DNA of 64,000 bases from Bacteroidota bacterium (GTDB taxonomy: Bacteria > Bacteroidota > Ignavibacteria > Palsa-1295): assembly GCA_018266755.1 (NCBI GenBank), contig JAFDZW010000005.1:1093233-1157232 (forward strand). The letters are read 5' to 3'. Every line of letters starts with the position of its first letter. The stretch's first letter is position 1. Below are positions 6,661 through 15,530 of this stretch, piece by piece. The notes under the pieces were generated by a model. The model saw only the letters and a list, made by a program, of their open reading frames with translations, had not been told where the DNA came from and ran no database searches. The translations under genes were made by a program, and so were the position numbers.

Positions 6661-9513
6661 ATGAGCAGTGCGCTGCATACCCGTCTATTCTCCGTTTCCG
6701 TCTTTGTGTCTATCGTAGCGACGCTATTGTTTCCACACAACGTGCGCTCGCAATACCAGAACGAACCGACAATGCTTCGGACCTTCCAAGACACCCGCAA
6801 TCTCCTACGCGAACCACTCGACGAAGCGAGCGACATCGACGGCGAAGCAACGCGCTTTCGCAGATGGGAATATCGCATGGTACCGCGACTTCTGCCCGGC
6901 GGATACTTCCCGAAACCATCGATCCTGCTCGACGAACTCGAACGTTACCAGCGTTCGCACGAGCGCTCGAATGCACTGCCGGCAATGCAGGGCGGCAACT
7001 GGCGTGTACTCGGACCGAGTTTGTTCGATGCACTCGATAACAATAACGGAGCCACCGGACGCGTGAGTGTCATACGCTTCGCTCCGAACGATACCAATAC
7101 GATCTTCGTCGGTACGCCCGATGGCGGGGCGTGGCGTACTACCGACGGCGGAACAAACTGGAAGCCGCTCACCGATCGCATCCCGAATCTTGGTGTCTCG
7201 GACATTGCAATCGACCCGTCGAATCCCTCGAATATCTATCTTGCAACCGGCGATGCAAAAGATGCCGGCATGTACGGCAACCCGTATTCGTATGGCATTC
7301 TCAAAAGCAGCGATGGCGGTGCGAGCTGGGCAATGTCCGGCCTGAGCTGGGATGTGTCGGAGCGCGTCACCATCCCTCGCCTCGTTATCTCTGCGGCTGA
7401 CCCGAAGATACTGCTCGCCGGAGTCTATGGCGGTACACATCGTGGGATTCAGCGATCCACGGACGGTGGCGCGACATGGTCGCAGCGTGACGGTGGTTCG
7501 ATATACGATATCCAGTACAACCCAGCAGACCCATCGATCGTCTATGCCTCCGGCTATGGTAACTTCCGTCGCTCGACCGATGGAGGCAGCTCATGGACGA
7601 CCGTCACCTCGATCCTGCCAACATATACCGGCAATAATGTGAGTCGAACTGCAATCGGCGTGACCCCTGCCGACCCAAACATCGTGTACGTGTTGTATGT
7701 CAGTCACACGAACAATCAAATCTACGGGCTCTATAAGTCAACCGATAAAGGCCTGACGTTCACACAGGTATTTCAAAATACGCCGACCGTCTTCGGCAAC
7801 TACGGCGAGTATAATCTTGTCTTTAGCGTCTCGCCGAAGGATCCGAATCTCCTGATTCTCGGCGAACAATATCTTGCAAAATCAACTGATGGCGGTCTCA
7901 CCTGGAAGCCGATCCATATTCTGATTCATGTCGACAATCACGCGCTGCAATTCACGCCCAGCGGCGCGAGGATGTTCAGCGGAAACGACGGTGGTATCTA
8001 TCGTTCGTCCGACGGTGGGAAAAACTGGACGGACCTCAATACCGGTCTTGTGATTACACAGTTTTATCGAGTTGGCAATTACGACGCTCCGCCGAGTCTT
8101 CTCTATGCCGGTGCACAGGATAACGGGATCAGTCACGAACAATCAACGATATGGTCGCATGCGCTCACTGGCGCAGACGGCGCCGAATGCGTGGTCGATC
8201 CATCCAACCCCGATACGGTCTTCATGGAGTTTCAACAGGGATATCTCTACCGCTCGGATGATGGCGGACAAACGGCGAACTACATCGCTCCGGCCACGAA
8301 CGGACATTGGATCACGCCGATCGTGATGCATCCGAACGATCCCGATCAAATCTACGCCGCCTACCAAAGTATCTGGCACACGAGTGATCGTGGCGAGACA
8401 TGGGCCAAGACGTCCGCCCCCATCGTTTCCGGCGACAACATCAAGTCGCTTGCGATCGCGCCGTCCGATCCTCGTATTATGTATGCGGGCACGTACGTCC
8501 GGCTCTTCAAATCGACCGACGCGGGGACGACATGGAACGAGCTCACGTCGAACACGCCAACCAGCGATTCGATTGTGCTCACGAGTATCACCGTCAGCCG
8601 TACCGACGCGAATAAAATATGGCTGACGTATTCCGGGTTCATCGATGGTCAGCACATGTATAGCTCGACTGACGGGGGTGCGACATGGAAGAATATTACT
8701 GGCTCGCTCCCGAACGTCCCGGTCAATACCAGTGTCTATGATAACAATTCGCAGGATGGCATCTATATTGGCACGGATCTCGGCGTGTATTATCGCGATG
8801 CGACGATGAACGATTGGGAATCGTTTAACACCGAGTTGCCGAACGTTTCGATCTCCGAACTGGAAATCGATTATGCAAAAGGCCGCTTGCTCGCGGCAAC
8901 ATTCGGTCGTGGAATCTGGTGGTCACTCCTTCGAAACGAAGTCCCGCCTCTAGCACCGTCGTTGCGCCTACCGCCGAACGATACAGTTGGTACGGTGCTG
9001 CATCCGTTCTTTTCGTGGGACGGCTATAACGGGTTGCAGTATGGGATCGATGTTGCAACCGACTCGCAGTTTTCAACCATCGTCTTTCATCGCGACTCGT
9101 TCGCGAATCACTCGTTCGTCCTTCCACTTTCGCTCGCAACCGGCACGACCTATTACTGGCGCACACACAGTATGAACGCTTTCGGCCCCGGTGCCTGGAG
9201 CGACACGTGGCGCTTCACGACAATCGCAACCGACGACGTGCAGATGCACGATGGTGATGAGCAGATGAGCGTTATTCCAAATCCTGCATCACGTACGATT
9301 CGCTTCGAACGACCAGCGGGTTGGGACACACCGGCAGAAGTGGTCATCTCGAGTGTGCTCGGCGTCCCTGTGCTTCGGACAACGATCCGAGCGGAGCGTG
9401 CCGGCGAGAGATCGGATGGAGTCGATGTGTCCGGATTGTGCAACGGCACGTATCTGTATATGCTTCGTGTCGGCGAGTCCCTCTATCGTGGGTGCTTACA
9501 GATCGTGCGCTGA
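6661..9513 (+). CDS. Large secreted BNR/sortilin-like propeller with T9SS sorting domain
   Basis: This 950-aa protein has a signal peptide ending near residue 31 (HNVRSQ). From about residue 110 to 740 there are many Asp-box/BNR repeats (STDGGATW, SSDGGKNWTDL, TDRGETW, STDAGTTWNEL). They form the Vps10/sortilin-type propellers also seen in xyloglucanase-like glycosidases, and no catalytic pair is obvious. A fibronectin-III-like stretch (about 755-855) precedes a type IX sorting domain (SVIPNPASRTIRF to GTYLYMLRVGE). It is likely surface-attached or released. Its end overlaps the convergent NFACT gene by 18 nt. Confidence 0.88.
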   Translation: MSSALHTRLFSVSVFVSIVATLLFPHNVRSQYQNEPTMLRTFQDTRNLLREPLDEASDIDGEATRFRRWEYRMVPRLLPGGYFPKPSILLDELERYQRSHERSNALPAMQGGNWRVLGPSLFDALDNNNGATGRVSVIRFAPNDTNTIFVGTPDGGAWRTTDGGTNWKPLTDRIPNLGVSDIAIDPSNPSNIYLATGDAKDAGMYGNPYSYGILKSSDGGASWAMSGLSWDVSERVTIPRLVISAADPKILLAGVYGGTHRGIQRSTDGGATWSQRDGGSIYDIQYNPADPSIVYASGYGNFRRSTDGGSSWTTVTSILPTYTGNNVSRTAIGVTPADPNIVYVLYVSHTNNQIYGLYKSTDKGLTFTQVFQNTPTVFGNYGEYNLVFSVSPKDPNLLILGEQYLAKSTDGGLTWKPIHILIHVDNHALQFTPSGARMFSGNDGGIYRSSDGGKNWTDLNTGLVITQFYRVGNYDAPPSLLYAGAQDNGISHEQSTIWSHALTGADGAECVVDPSNPDTVFMEFQQGYLYRSDDGGQTANYIAPATNGHWITPIVMHPNDPDQIYAAYQSIWHTSDRGETWAKTSAPIVSGDNIKSLAIAPSDPRIMYAGTYVRLFKSTDAGTTWNELTSNTPTSDSIVLTSITVSRTDANKIWLTYSGFIDGQHMYSSTDGGATWKNITGSLPNVPVNTSVYDNNSQDGIYIGTDLGVYYRDATMNDWESFNTELPNVSISELEIDYAKGRLLAATFGRGIWWSLLRNEVPPLAPSLRLPPNDTVGTVLHPFFSWDGYNGLQYGIDVATDSQFSTIVFHRDSFANHSFVLPLSLATGTTYYWRTHSMNAFGPGAWSDTWRFTTIATDDVQMHDGDEQMSVIPNPASRTIRFERPAGWDTPAEVVISSVLGVPVLRTTIRAERAGERSDGVDVSGLCNGTYLYMLRVGESLYRGCLQIVR

Positions 9514-11070
9514 TTCGGCAGGCTGCTTGGGCTCTGCCATGACCACTTCCTCGCGCTCGACGACCACCGCACCGGGCGCCGCACCTTTCGGCTTGCGCAC
9601 ATATTTGCGCTTCGTATATGAAACGGGCGCGACCTTCTGCGTCTTTGCTTCGGAATAGAATGCGGCGATCGATGCCGCCGCTTCGATGGCCGCGTACGGC
9701 ACTTCCTTCCGGCCGGCGCACCGCAGCACCACATGCGAACCGGCGACGTGCCGTGCATGAAACCACAAATCTTCCTTTGCCGCGATCTTCATCGTCAGTT
9801 CGTCATTCTGCTTTGCATTTTTTCCTGCAAGCACTTCGAATCCCCCGGCAACACGGAAGCGGCGAAAACGGTCGAGCGTATCGCCGGAGCGCTCGGCGCT
9901 TTCGTCGCTGCGCTCAAGCAAAAACGCACGTTCGCGTAGTGAGGCCTCGAACGCATCGAGTGCACGCAACTCGCCGATACGTGCGAGTTCCGCACGGACC
10001 TCTGCGATCAGCGCCATATTGCGCTCAAGCTCCGCAAGCCGCCGCGCAAGCGCAGCTTTTGCCTGCTCGCTCTTTCTCGCTTTGTCGTAAAACTTCGCCG
10101 CATTCTCGTATGGCGTACATTTCGGGTCAAGCACAGCCGTCGATACGGCGTGTTCCCATTCGTAGCGTACCTCGGTGCTTCCCTTTGGCAGTTCGTGTGC
10201 GGCGATCGTGATGGCGTCGGCGATAGCACGGTACCGATCTGCGCGGGCACTCGTCTCGAGCCCGTGTCTGGCATCGCCCGTCGCCTTGCGCGTTCGCGAT
10301 TCGAGCGTATCGAGCCGTGCGTTGATCGACTTCTTGCGATCTGTCAGTGTCTGCGTTCGCCGACGCGAACGAAGCACTTCCGCAACGGCGGCCGATGCAT
10401 CCCGCTGTGTCCGTTCGAGCTTCCACTGGATGCTCTCGGCAAGCGAGTGCAGAACGATCGGCGACAGAAGATACTCTTCTGCGTTTCGATACAGTACAAC
10501 GCCTGTTGAATCTCGCAGCAAACGATCGAAGTCTTCGGCAGCGCCGCGCATCTGTTCGATCGTCGCGTTTCGTGCGGAAGGATTACGCACAAAGAACTCC
10601 GTTTCGAGATGCTTCCCCAGCATCGGCAGCAATAACTTTATTGCGGAAGCCGCCGCCGGCGGTTTCCCAGCCTCACGCTGCTCGGGCTCTTTTTTAAACG
10701 CGGAGATGACCTTGCCGTCACTGACGAGCAGTGCGTTCGGCGAGTTATAAAATCGTAACTGCAGAGTGTATTGGTCAAACTCGAACGTCACGAGTTTGTC
10801 GTCGTGCGCGATGCGGACATCACGAACCGTGCGGCCGCGTATGACTTCGAAGAACGAGATCGAGTTTCTGCGCGGAGCCGATGCATTTGCAACTTCCTGG
10901 GCATAGAGTGTCGCATGCGCAGGGTTGAGGATGGCCGTCACAACGGTATCGTCATCCAAGACGAGCAGTAATTCCCCCGGCCGTACTGAGTACGCACCGC
11001 GCAACTGCACACCGATCAATCGGCGGAGCTCGGCGACGACACGATGTATGACATAGTAGTTTGACAGCAT
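9496..11070 (-). CDS. rqcH: NFACT-family ribosome quality-control protein (RqcH-like)
   Basis: This 524-aa protein has an N-terminal NFACT-N/FbpA-type domain (MLSNYYVIHRVVAELRRLIG), a long central coiled coil (about 250-370) and a C-terminal NFACT-R domain (DLWFHARHVAGSHVVLR, AASIAAFYSEAKTQKVAPVSYTK). RqcH/Rqc2 proteins bind obstructed 50S-peptidyl-tRNA complexes and direct C-terminal alanine tailing. Where well-studied RqcH proteins carry an Asp-Arg pair, this one reads HDDKLV, so the pair appears to be Asp-Lys. An acidic tail follows the NFACT-R domain. It has no operon partner here. Confidence 0.88.
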   Translation of the reverse strand: MLSNYYVIHRVVAELRRLIGVQLRGAYSVRPGELLLVLDDDTVVTAILNPAHATLYAQEVANASAPRRNSISFFEVIRGRTVRDVRIAHDDKLVTFEFDQYTLQLRFYNSPNALLVSDGKVISAFKKEPEQREAGKPPAAASAIKLLLPMLGKHLETEFFVRNPSARNATIEQMRGAAEDFDRLLRDSTGVVLYRNAEEYLLSPIVLHSLAESIQWKLERTQRDASAAVAEVLRSRRRTQTLTDRKKSINARLDTLESRTRKATGDARHGLETSARADRYRAIADAITIAAHELPKGSTEVRYEWEHAVSTAVLDPKCTPYENAAKFYDKARKSEQAKAALARRLAELERNMALIAEVRAELARIGELRALDAFEASLRERAFLLERSDESAERSGDTLDRFRRFRVAGGFEVLAGKNAKQNDELTMKIAAKEDLWFHARHVAGSHVVLRCAGRKEVPYAAIEAAASIAAFYSEAKTQKVAPVSYTKRKYVRKPKGAAPGAVVVEREEVVMAEPKQPAESAHDL

Positions 11071-11283
11071 ACGGCGCAGGCTCTAACGAAGTCTGCTGTC
11101 GATGCGGTTCGCGTGGCGACGACGATTCTTCCGGGAAGGATGTCTGAAAAAAAAATAGCAGCCCCACACAACTACTTCAGTGAGGCCGCCATCATTCTTT
11201 CCCTCTTTTGCATCAGAGGAGGACCAGCGTTGTGAGATAGAACTTACTCACGATCTTCGTACAATCCGATTCATGCAGGGCAT

Positions 11284-11355
11284 TTACATGAGCCCTGCAA
11301 GAAATCCGACAGCCAGAAACGCTGCGAGGAATATGACAAATTTGAGTTCTCTCAT
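11284..11355 (-). CDS. Possible 23-aa hydrophobic peptide
   Basis: ATG at 11355 to TAA at 11284 encodes MRELKFVIFLAAFL followed by AVGFLAGLM, a charged N-terminus plus one membrane helix. It lies in the 465-bp gap between the NFACT gene and the XRE regulator, where no longer gene is seen. No ribosome-binding site is obvious. Size and composition fit a small membrane protein or a type I toxin-like peptide, but chance cannot be excluded. Confidence 0.35.
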   Translation of the reverse strand: MRELKFVIFLAAFLAVGFLAGLM

Positions 11356-11481
11356 GACCGTTAGTATTGAATTCACGAGCACGATCGCCCGCTTGCTATA
11401 ATAATGCCTGAGCCCCCCGATAGTTACACCACGAAATGCAAATTTCACCGTGAGGGAATAAATTGTGCCTTTTCAAACCAT

Positions 11482-11507
11482 AAAAAAAGGCAGCCATTGG
11501 CTGCCTT
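11482..11507 (-). terminator. Rho-independent terminator of XRE gene
   Basis: On the minus strand, a 9-bp stem (AAGGCAGCC / GGCTGCCTT) with a 3-nt loop is followed by seven T's. It lies just beyond the stop of the XRE regulator gene. Confidence 0.85.
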
Positions 11508-11535
11508 CACAATCGGTGTAACGACACGAAACAAA

Positions 11536-11910
11536 TCACTGTCGGCGACGGCGTACTTCATCACGAATAACGCCAAGCGAACGACGCACCCACTCCATCG
11601 TCCCGTCGTCCGGACGATCGCCGCCCATGAAGCGGATCATTGCGGATTCGCTCGCCAGCACTTCATCGATGCTCACCGGCAACGCATCCGAACCTGCAAT
11701 GCGGTCGGATGGCTTCGGGATATACAGCGATTCGAATGATACGCCAAGAGCATCGGCGATCTTGCGCAGCGTATTGCGTGTCACGCCCGACTCGTCGTTC
11801 TCGATGCGCGAGAGGTGAGCCTGCGTGATCCCGGTGGTTTCCGAGATAAACTTCTGTTTGATACCTTTTTCGTCGCGTACACGACGAATGCGTTGACCTT
11901 GAGTCTCCAT
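11536..11910 (-). CDS. XRE-family transcriptional regulator
   Basis: This 124-aa protein has an N-terminal Cro/C1-type helix-turn-helix (about residues 7-62: IRRVRDEKGIKQKFISETTG, LSRIENDESGVTRNTLRKIA). A short C-terminal region of unknown fold follows (MIRFMGGDRPDDGTMEWVRRSLG). A -7 element lies 22 nt upstream of the ATG, so the 5' leader is short. It is a single-gene unit with its own terminator. It is 1.4 kb from the capsid module, so control of that module is possible but not shown. Confidence 0.85.
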   Translation of the reverse strand: METQGQRIRRVRDEKGIKQKFISETTGITQAHLSRIENDESGVTRNTLRKIADALGVSFESLYIPKPSDRIAGSDALPVSIDEVLASESAMIRFMGGDRPDDGTMEWVRRSLGVIRDEVRRRRQ

Positions 11911-11931
11911 GTGATACGTCGATATTCCCTA

Positions 11932-11939
11932 CAAATATA
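11932..11939 (-). promoter_or_regulatory. -7 element TATATTTG
   Basis: TATATTTG on the minus strand lies 22 nt upstream of the XRE gene start. Confidence 0.55.
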
Positions 11940-12082
11940 CGATACTAATGTCAAAAATGCAAATTATGGTTCAAATTATGGTAAAATTGCTGTTTTTGAT
12001 AGAATTTCGGCATCTTTTGAATCGTATTCGATGACGTCTTGCGTGTCGGAACTGATCGGTACGGGTGTCGCTTGCAAATAGA

Positions 12083-12934
12083 ATGGTGCGTGTTACTTTG
12101 ATCGTCTTGCTCATCGTCGGCGTGTATTCCGACGTGCGCTCGCAGATACTCAACGGCGATTTCGAATCGTGGACAAACGGAAGACCCGATTATTGGACGC
12201 CGGTCGATACGATGGGGTCCTACATGCAAGGGATCGACACGTCGAATAACTCCGCATGTTTCAGCTACCATGCTGCGGGCTCTGGCACTGGTGCGTGGTA
12301 CACAGATTTTCTTTCCAACGCGACTCGAACGGCGCAGTTCGGGAGTGTCATACCACCGGGATCGAAGGTATTGATGTTCCGCTACACGCATAACTGCGAT
12401 CCGACGAGCGGATATATCTCTGCGACATATAAGCTTCATTTGCCATCGGGGAATACATACGCAAACAGTTCGTTGTTGCTTGCGGCCGGTGGATGGCAGA
12501 CGATTCGATTTGCGATCCCACCGAACCCGAATCCACTTGCGAAGGCGTATGCCGAAATCAATTTCCGTTTCATCTTTGCGTCGTTATCGAAAACCGTATC
12601 GTACTCGTTCGATGCATCCATCGACGATGTCGGGTTCGACTCTGTTACCGATGCATCGACCCAAACTGCAAACACCGTTGATCTGCAAACACCCGGTATC
12701 TATCCAAATCCGGCAAGTTCAATCGTTACGATCAAACTCCCCTCACCTCTTGCACCGGCTGCAACCATATTCTTATCGGACGCCGCCGGGCGCATCTGCC
12801 GACGAAGCGATGAATTCCTGAGTGTCGACGACCGCACCCTTCTGCTTGACGTTTCGTCACTGCCAAACGGACTCTACTTCATCCATTCCACCGGAGCCTC
12901 GAATCTCTCCTCCGCCGTTTTGGTCAGCCATTGA
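12083..12934 (+). CDS. Secreted PCMD/CBM-like protein with T9SS sorting domain
   Basis: The ATG at 12083 gives a 283-aa protein whose signal peptide, MVRVTLIVLLIVGVYSDVRSQ, is cleaner than from the upstream GTG at 12065. Residues about 22-185 form a jelly-roll-like module beginning ILNGDFESWTNGRPDYWTP, typical of carbohydrate-binding or PCMD-type domains in Bacteroidota exoproteins. Residues about 210-283 are a type IX sorting domain (GIYPNPASSIVTIKL to LPNGLYFIHSTG). The ligand is unknown. Confidence 0.8.
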   Translation: MVRVTLIVLLIVGVYSDVRSQILNGDFESWTNGRPDYWTPVDTMGSYMQGIDTSNNSACFSYHAAGSGTGAWYTDFLSNATRTAQFGSVIPPGSKVLMFRYTHNCDPTSGYISATYKLHLPSGNTYANSSLLLAAGGWQTIRFAIPPNPNPLAKAYAEINFRFIFASLSKTVSYSFDASIDDVGFDSVTDASTQTANTVDLQTPGIYPNPASSIVTIKLPSPLAPAATIFLSDAAGRICRRSDEFLSVDDRTLLLDVSSLPNGLYFIHSTGASNLSSAVLVSH

Positions 12935-13041
12935 GCACGGAATCCGGATTTTGTCACAATCTTACAACATTTTATTTGTCTGAATTATATTACGTTAGCT
13001 ATTATACGATAAAAAAGTATAAAAAAAATACTATGGGCACC

Positions 13042-13072
13042 TTGACAAAGGCAGAAAAATTTCGTATATTTG
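13042..13072 (+). promoter_or_regulatory. Strong promoter: TTGACA, 17-bp spacer, TATATTTG
   Basis: TTGACA at 13042-13047 and TATATTTG at 13065-13072 are separated by 17 bp. The pair fits the classical sigma-70 consensus and the Bacteroidota TTG...TAnnTTTG form at once, and lies in an AT-rich stretch. It points into the capsid module, with the first open frame 40 nt downstream. Confidence 0.75.
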
Positions 13073-13111
13073 CATCACGTTATTCAACACAGATTATCAC
13101 TTATATATTTT

Positions 13112-13207
13112 ATGCCTATGAAAACAACAACCGAACGATCCGCCGGCCATTGCCGGCTTCCGACGTCAGTACTCGGGCCACTACCGAATGAGGTCAGTGG
13201 GCTCTGA
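13112..13207 (+). CDS. Possible 31-aa leader/small protein
   Basis: ATG at 13112 to TGA at 13205 encodes MPMKTTTERSAGHCRLPTSV and 11 more residues. It begins 40 nt after the -7 element and contains a GCCGGC-CATT-GCCGGC hairpin. It could be a leader peptide or a chance frame. The rest of the 350-bp interval 12935-13287 holds only AT-rich DNA and the promoter. Confidence 0.3.
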   Translation: MPMKTTTERSAGHCRLPTSVLGPLPNEVSGL

Positions 13208-13287
13208 TTGCGGGAACAGTTCAATACCGAAACGGACTTAACCCTGACAACCTTTTTTCGCTGCAACACTTACCCAACGCCACGACC

Positions 13288-13527
13288 ATGAACGTCAAAG
13301 CTGAAAAGTACATCATTTCCGCCGAAGGAGTCGAGACTCCGGAGACCACCACACGTTGGGGGTTCGGTGCGGCAAGCGAAGAGATCCAGCGGTTTCTCAA
13401 CAAGCAGGTCCCGCGCGTCAGGATCCGAATCGACGGTACTCCGAAGGAGGCGGTCTTTGCACAAGACAAAGACTGGAGACTCCTTGACATCAAACAGCGC
13501 CTAAAGACGCTGTCGAACCTCGACTAA
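13288..13527 (+). CDS. Small hypothetical protein at head of capsid module
   Basis: A 79-aa soluble protein (MNVKAEKYIISAEGVETPET to LKTLSNLD), rich in charged residues, with no recognised family. It is the first substantial frame after the 13042 promoter and lies on the same strand as the terminase and portal. A regulatory or packaging role is guesswork. Confidence 0.55.
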   Translation: MNVKAEKYIISAEGVETPETTTRWGFGAASEEIQRFLNKQVPRVRIRIDGTPKEAVFAQDKDWRLLDIKQRLKTLSNLD

Positions 13528-13652
13528 GTAACACGTCATCACACGACCGAACAGGTCACCTGCGGCATGGGAAGTTTCCCCTGCTGTGCGGAGCATTCCC
13601 TGACGAATGCCGACCGAACTCGGCCTATTCATTTTCAACACACATAGACACT

Positions 13653-13925
13653 ATGAACCAACATTCGTATCCTCATCGCTCGCTCGCCAAGCGGGCAACA
13701 CGCGAGAAAGAACAACAAACGGATATGCGAGTGACCAACGGCGACCTTCATTTCGTCACCGACTTCGTTCGCGGATCCGCATTCTACATCGAAGATCTCG
13801 AGGAACGCATCGGCGAAGACCTCGATGACTTCTGGCAGTCGCGCGAACATGCGATGCGCATTCTGACCGACTGGATGATGCAGTCGATGACGCCAACAGC
13901 GGCCGTCACCGCAAAAGCAGCCTAA
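13653..13925 (+). CDS. Small hypothetical protein upstream of large terminase
   Basis: A 90-aa protein with a basic N-terminus (HRSLAKRATREKEQQ) and an acidic helical middle (YIEDLEERIGEDLDDFWQSREHAMRILTDWMMQ). It occupies the position where a small terminase is usual. No helix-turn-helix is evident, so that role is only a positional suggestion. Confidence 0.55.
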   Translation: MNQHSYPHRSLAKRATREKEQQTDMRVTNGDLHFVTDFVRGSAFYIEDLEERIGEDLDDFWQSREHAMRILTDWMMQSMTPTAAVTAKAA

Positions 13926-13936
13926 GCACACACAAC

Positions 13937-14070
13937 GCCGGTCCTTCGAGAGGTGCGTGGGTCACATAACGACGATGCACACGACCGATACGCGTCACTC
14001 CGAACCACTCGAACAATCGAACACTATCCTCGCGAGGAGCGCCTTCCCGCGCGCCTCTCGAAGGACCGGC
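13937..14070. repeat. Long inverted repeat upstream of terminase
   Basis: Two 21-bp arms (13937-13957 and 14050-14070), GCCGGTCCTTCGAGAGG and its complement with one mismatch near the inner end, flank about 92 bp. The element ends 22 nt before the terminase ATG, so it supports the later start at 14092. It may be a REP-type insertion or a structured leader. Confidence 0.65.
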
Positions 14071-14091
14071 AATATTCTTCACTCGGCAACA

Positions 14092-15468
14092 ATGCACCCG
14101 TTATCGATCGGACGATTCGCGCAACGCTATCTCGGACTGACCCGGTGGTCGGCGTTCGAGACATTGTTCTCGGCCGTCGAACGTGGCGAGCGAAAAATAC
14201 TGATTCGAAGTTGCAACGGTGCTGGCAAGACCACGGCCATCGCGGTTATCACTAATTGGATGATGGCTTATCACCCGGAGTCGGTCGTACTGACAAGCGC
14301 AGCAACGCATATTCAACTTCGTAGAAATCTGTGGGGGGAGATCCGGCGCCAAGCTCGCGAGACGCATCTGTTTTCCGATCACAGTATCGGCGAACAACAC
14401 TTGCATGTGAGCGACAAACACTTTGCGATCGGCATCTCCCCTGCCGTCCCGGAGAGTGCGCAGGGCTACCATGCCCCGAAAATCATGATCGCGGTCGACG
14501 AAGCAACCGCCCTCGACCGTGACATTATGGAAGCCCTGCTCGCCAACGGGACGGGCGAGGACTCACAAATTATCCTCGCCTATAACCCGCTCGGCACGGC
14601 AAGCTACCCGTACGAAGCCGAGCGCAATGGCGAGTGGTTCGTGGTGCACTTATCGGCCTTCGAACACCCGAACCTCACCATCGGCCACGAAACGGTCAAA
14701 GGCGCCGTCACGCTGCATTGGGTGCGCCAAAGCCTCGCACAATGGAGCTATCCGGTCGAACCGCACACCGAAGGTTCGCTGGAATTCGAGGGGACATGGT
14801 ATCGCAAGACGCGCGAGATCGCCACGCGTGTCTTGGGCGAATGGCCTGATGACGACGGTGAAGGATTCTTCGCAATGTATCTGCTCGAACGCTCGGTCGC
14901 TTCGACTGCCGAAGGCGGGCAACGTGCGATGGGTGTCGACGTCGCGCACGGCGGCGAGGATGCGACTGTCTTCGCCTTCTTCGATGGCAATATACAACAG
15001 GACTTCCAAACGATGCGCACCCGAGACATCGTTGCCATTGCCGAAGCGATTCGCACGCACTACAACGCAGGATGCACGACGATCGCGATCGACGATACCG
15101 GTATCGGCGGAGGTGTCACCGATATTCTGCGCTCGTATGGGATCCCGGTGCATGCCGTGAACTTCGCAGCGGCGGCAAAAGGCTTTCAGGAGAAACCGTT
15201 TGCCAACGCACGAGCGGAAATGTACTTCATCCTCGAACACGAAGTACGCAACGCTACGATCAAGTTGCTCGACGACGAGGCACTCCTGCAAGAACTCAGC
15301 GCACTGCGACTCGACCAGAGCGAATTGACCACGCGATACCGCTTCGAACCGAAAGAAGATCTGCGCAGACGCCTCGGCCGAAGCCCCGACCGAGCCGACG
15401 CAACGGCGCTTGCGCGCTACGGGATCTGGTGCGCTCAGTATACGCCGGTAGGTCCACGATTATTATAG
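14092..15468 (+). CDS. Phage terminase large subunit (TerL)
   Basis: A 458-aa packaging motor. The ATPase half carries Walker A CNGAGKT (Lys46) and Walker B MIAVDEA (Asp136-Glu137). The nuclease half has MGVDVAHGGEDA (Asp283), TIAIDDTGIGGGVTD and DRADATALA near the C-terminus, the acidic residues of an RNase H-like metal site. It would pump DNA into proheads through the portal. A longer frame from 13957 would run through the inverted repeat, so 14092 is preferred. All key motifs are intact. Confidence 0.92.
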   Translation: MHPLSIGRFAQRYLGLTRWSAFETLFSAVERGERKILIRSCNGAGKTTAIAVITNWMMAYHPESVVLTSAATHIQLRRNLWGEIRRQARETHLFSDHSIGEQHLHVSDKHFAIGISPAVPESAQGYHAPKIMIAVDEATALDRDIMEALLANGTGEDSQIILAYNPLGTASYPYEAERNGEWFVVHLSAFEHPNLTIGHETVKGAVTLHWVRQSLAQWSYPVEPHTEGSLEFEGTWYRKTREIATRVLGEWPDDDGEGFFAMYLLERSVASTAEGGQRAMGVDVAHGGEDATVFAFFDGNIQQDFQTMRTRDIVAIAEAIRTHYNAGCTTIAIDDTGIGGGVTDILRSYGIPVHAVNFAAAAKGFQEKPFANARAEMYFILEHEVRNATIKLLDDEALLQELSALRLDQSELTTRYRFEPKEDLRRRLGRSPDRADATALARYGIWCAQYTPVGPRLL

Positions 15469-15502
15469 CGCTTCATTTATCATCGATATCCACGAAGATT
15501 CG

Positions 15503-15510
15503 TAGTTTTG
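15503..15510 (+). promoter_or_regulatory. -7 element TAGTTTTG before S41 peptidase
   Basis: TAGTTTTG fits TAnnTTTG and lies 20 nt upstream of the ATG at 15531, inside the capsid module. It suggests that the peptidase can be transcribed independently of the phage-type genes. Confidence 0.45.
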
Positions 15511-15530
15511 CGATACCATTCTTCCACGCT

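Noticed and set aside
13957-14091. Longer terminase start at 13957
   Set aside because: The extra 45 residues run through an inverted repeat and resemble nothing; the ATG at 14092 follows the repeat directly.
15072-15530. N-terminal extension of the S41 peptidase
   Set aside because: It overlaps the terminase coding region and would hide the clean signal peptide that begins at 15531.
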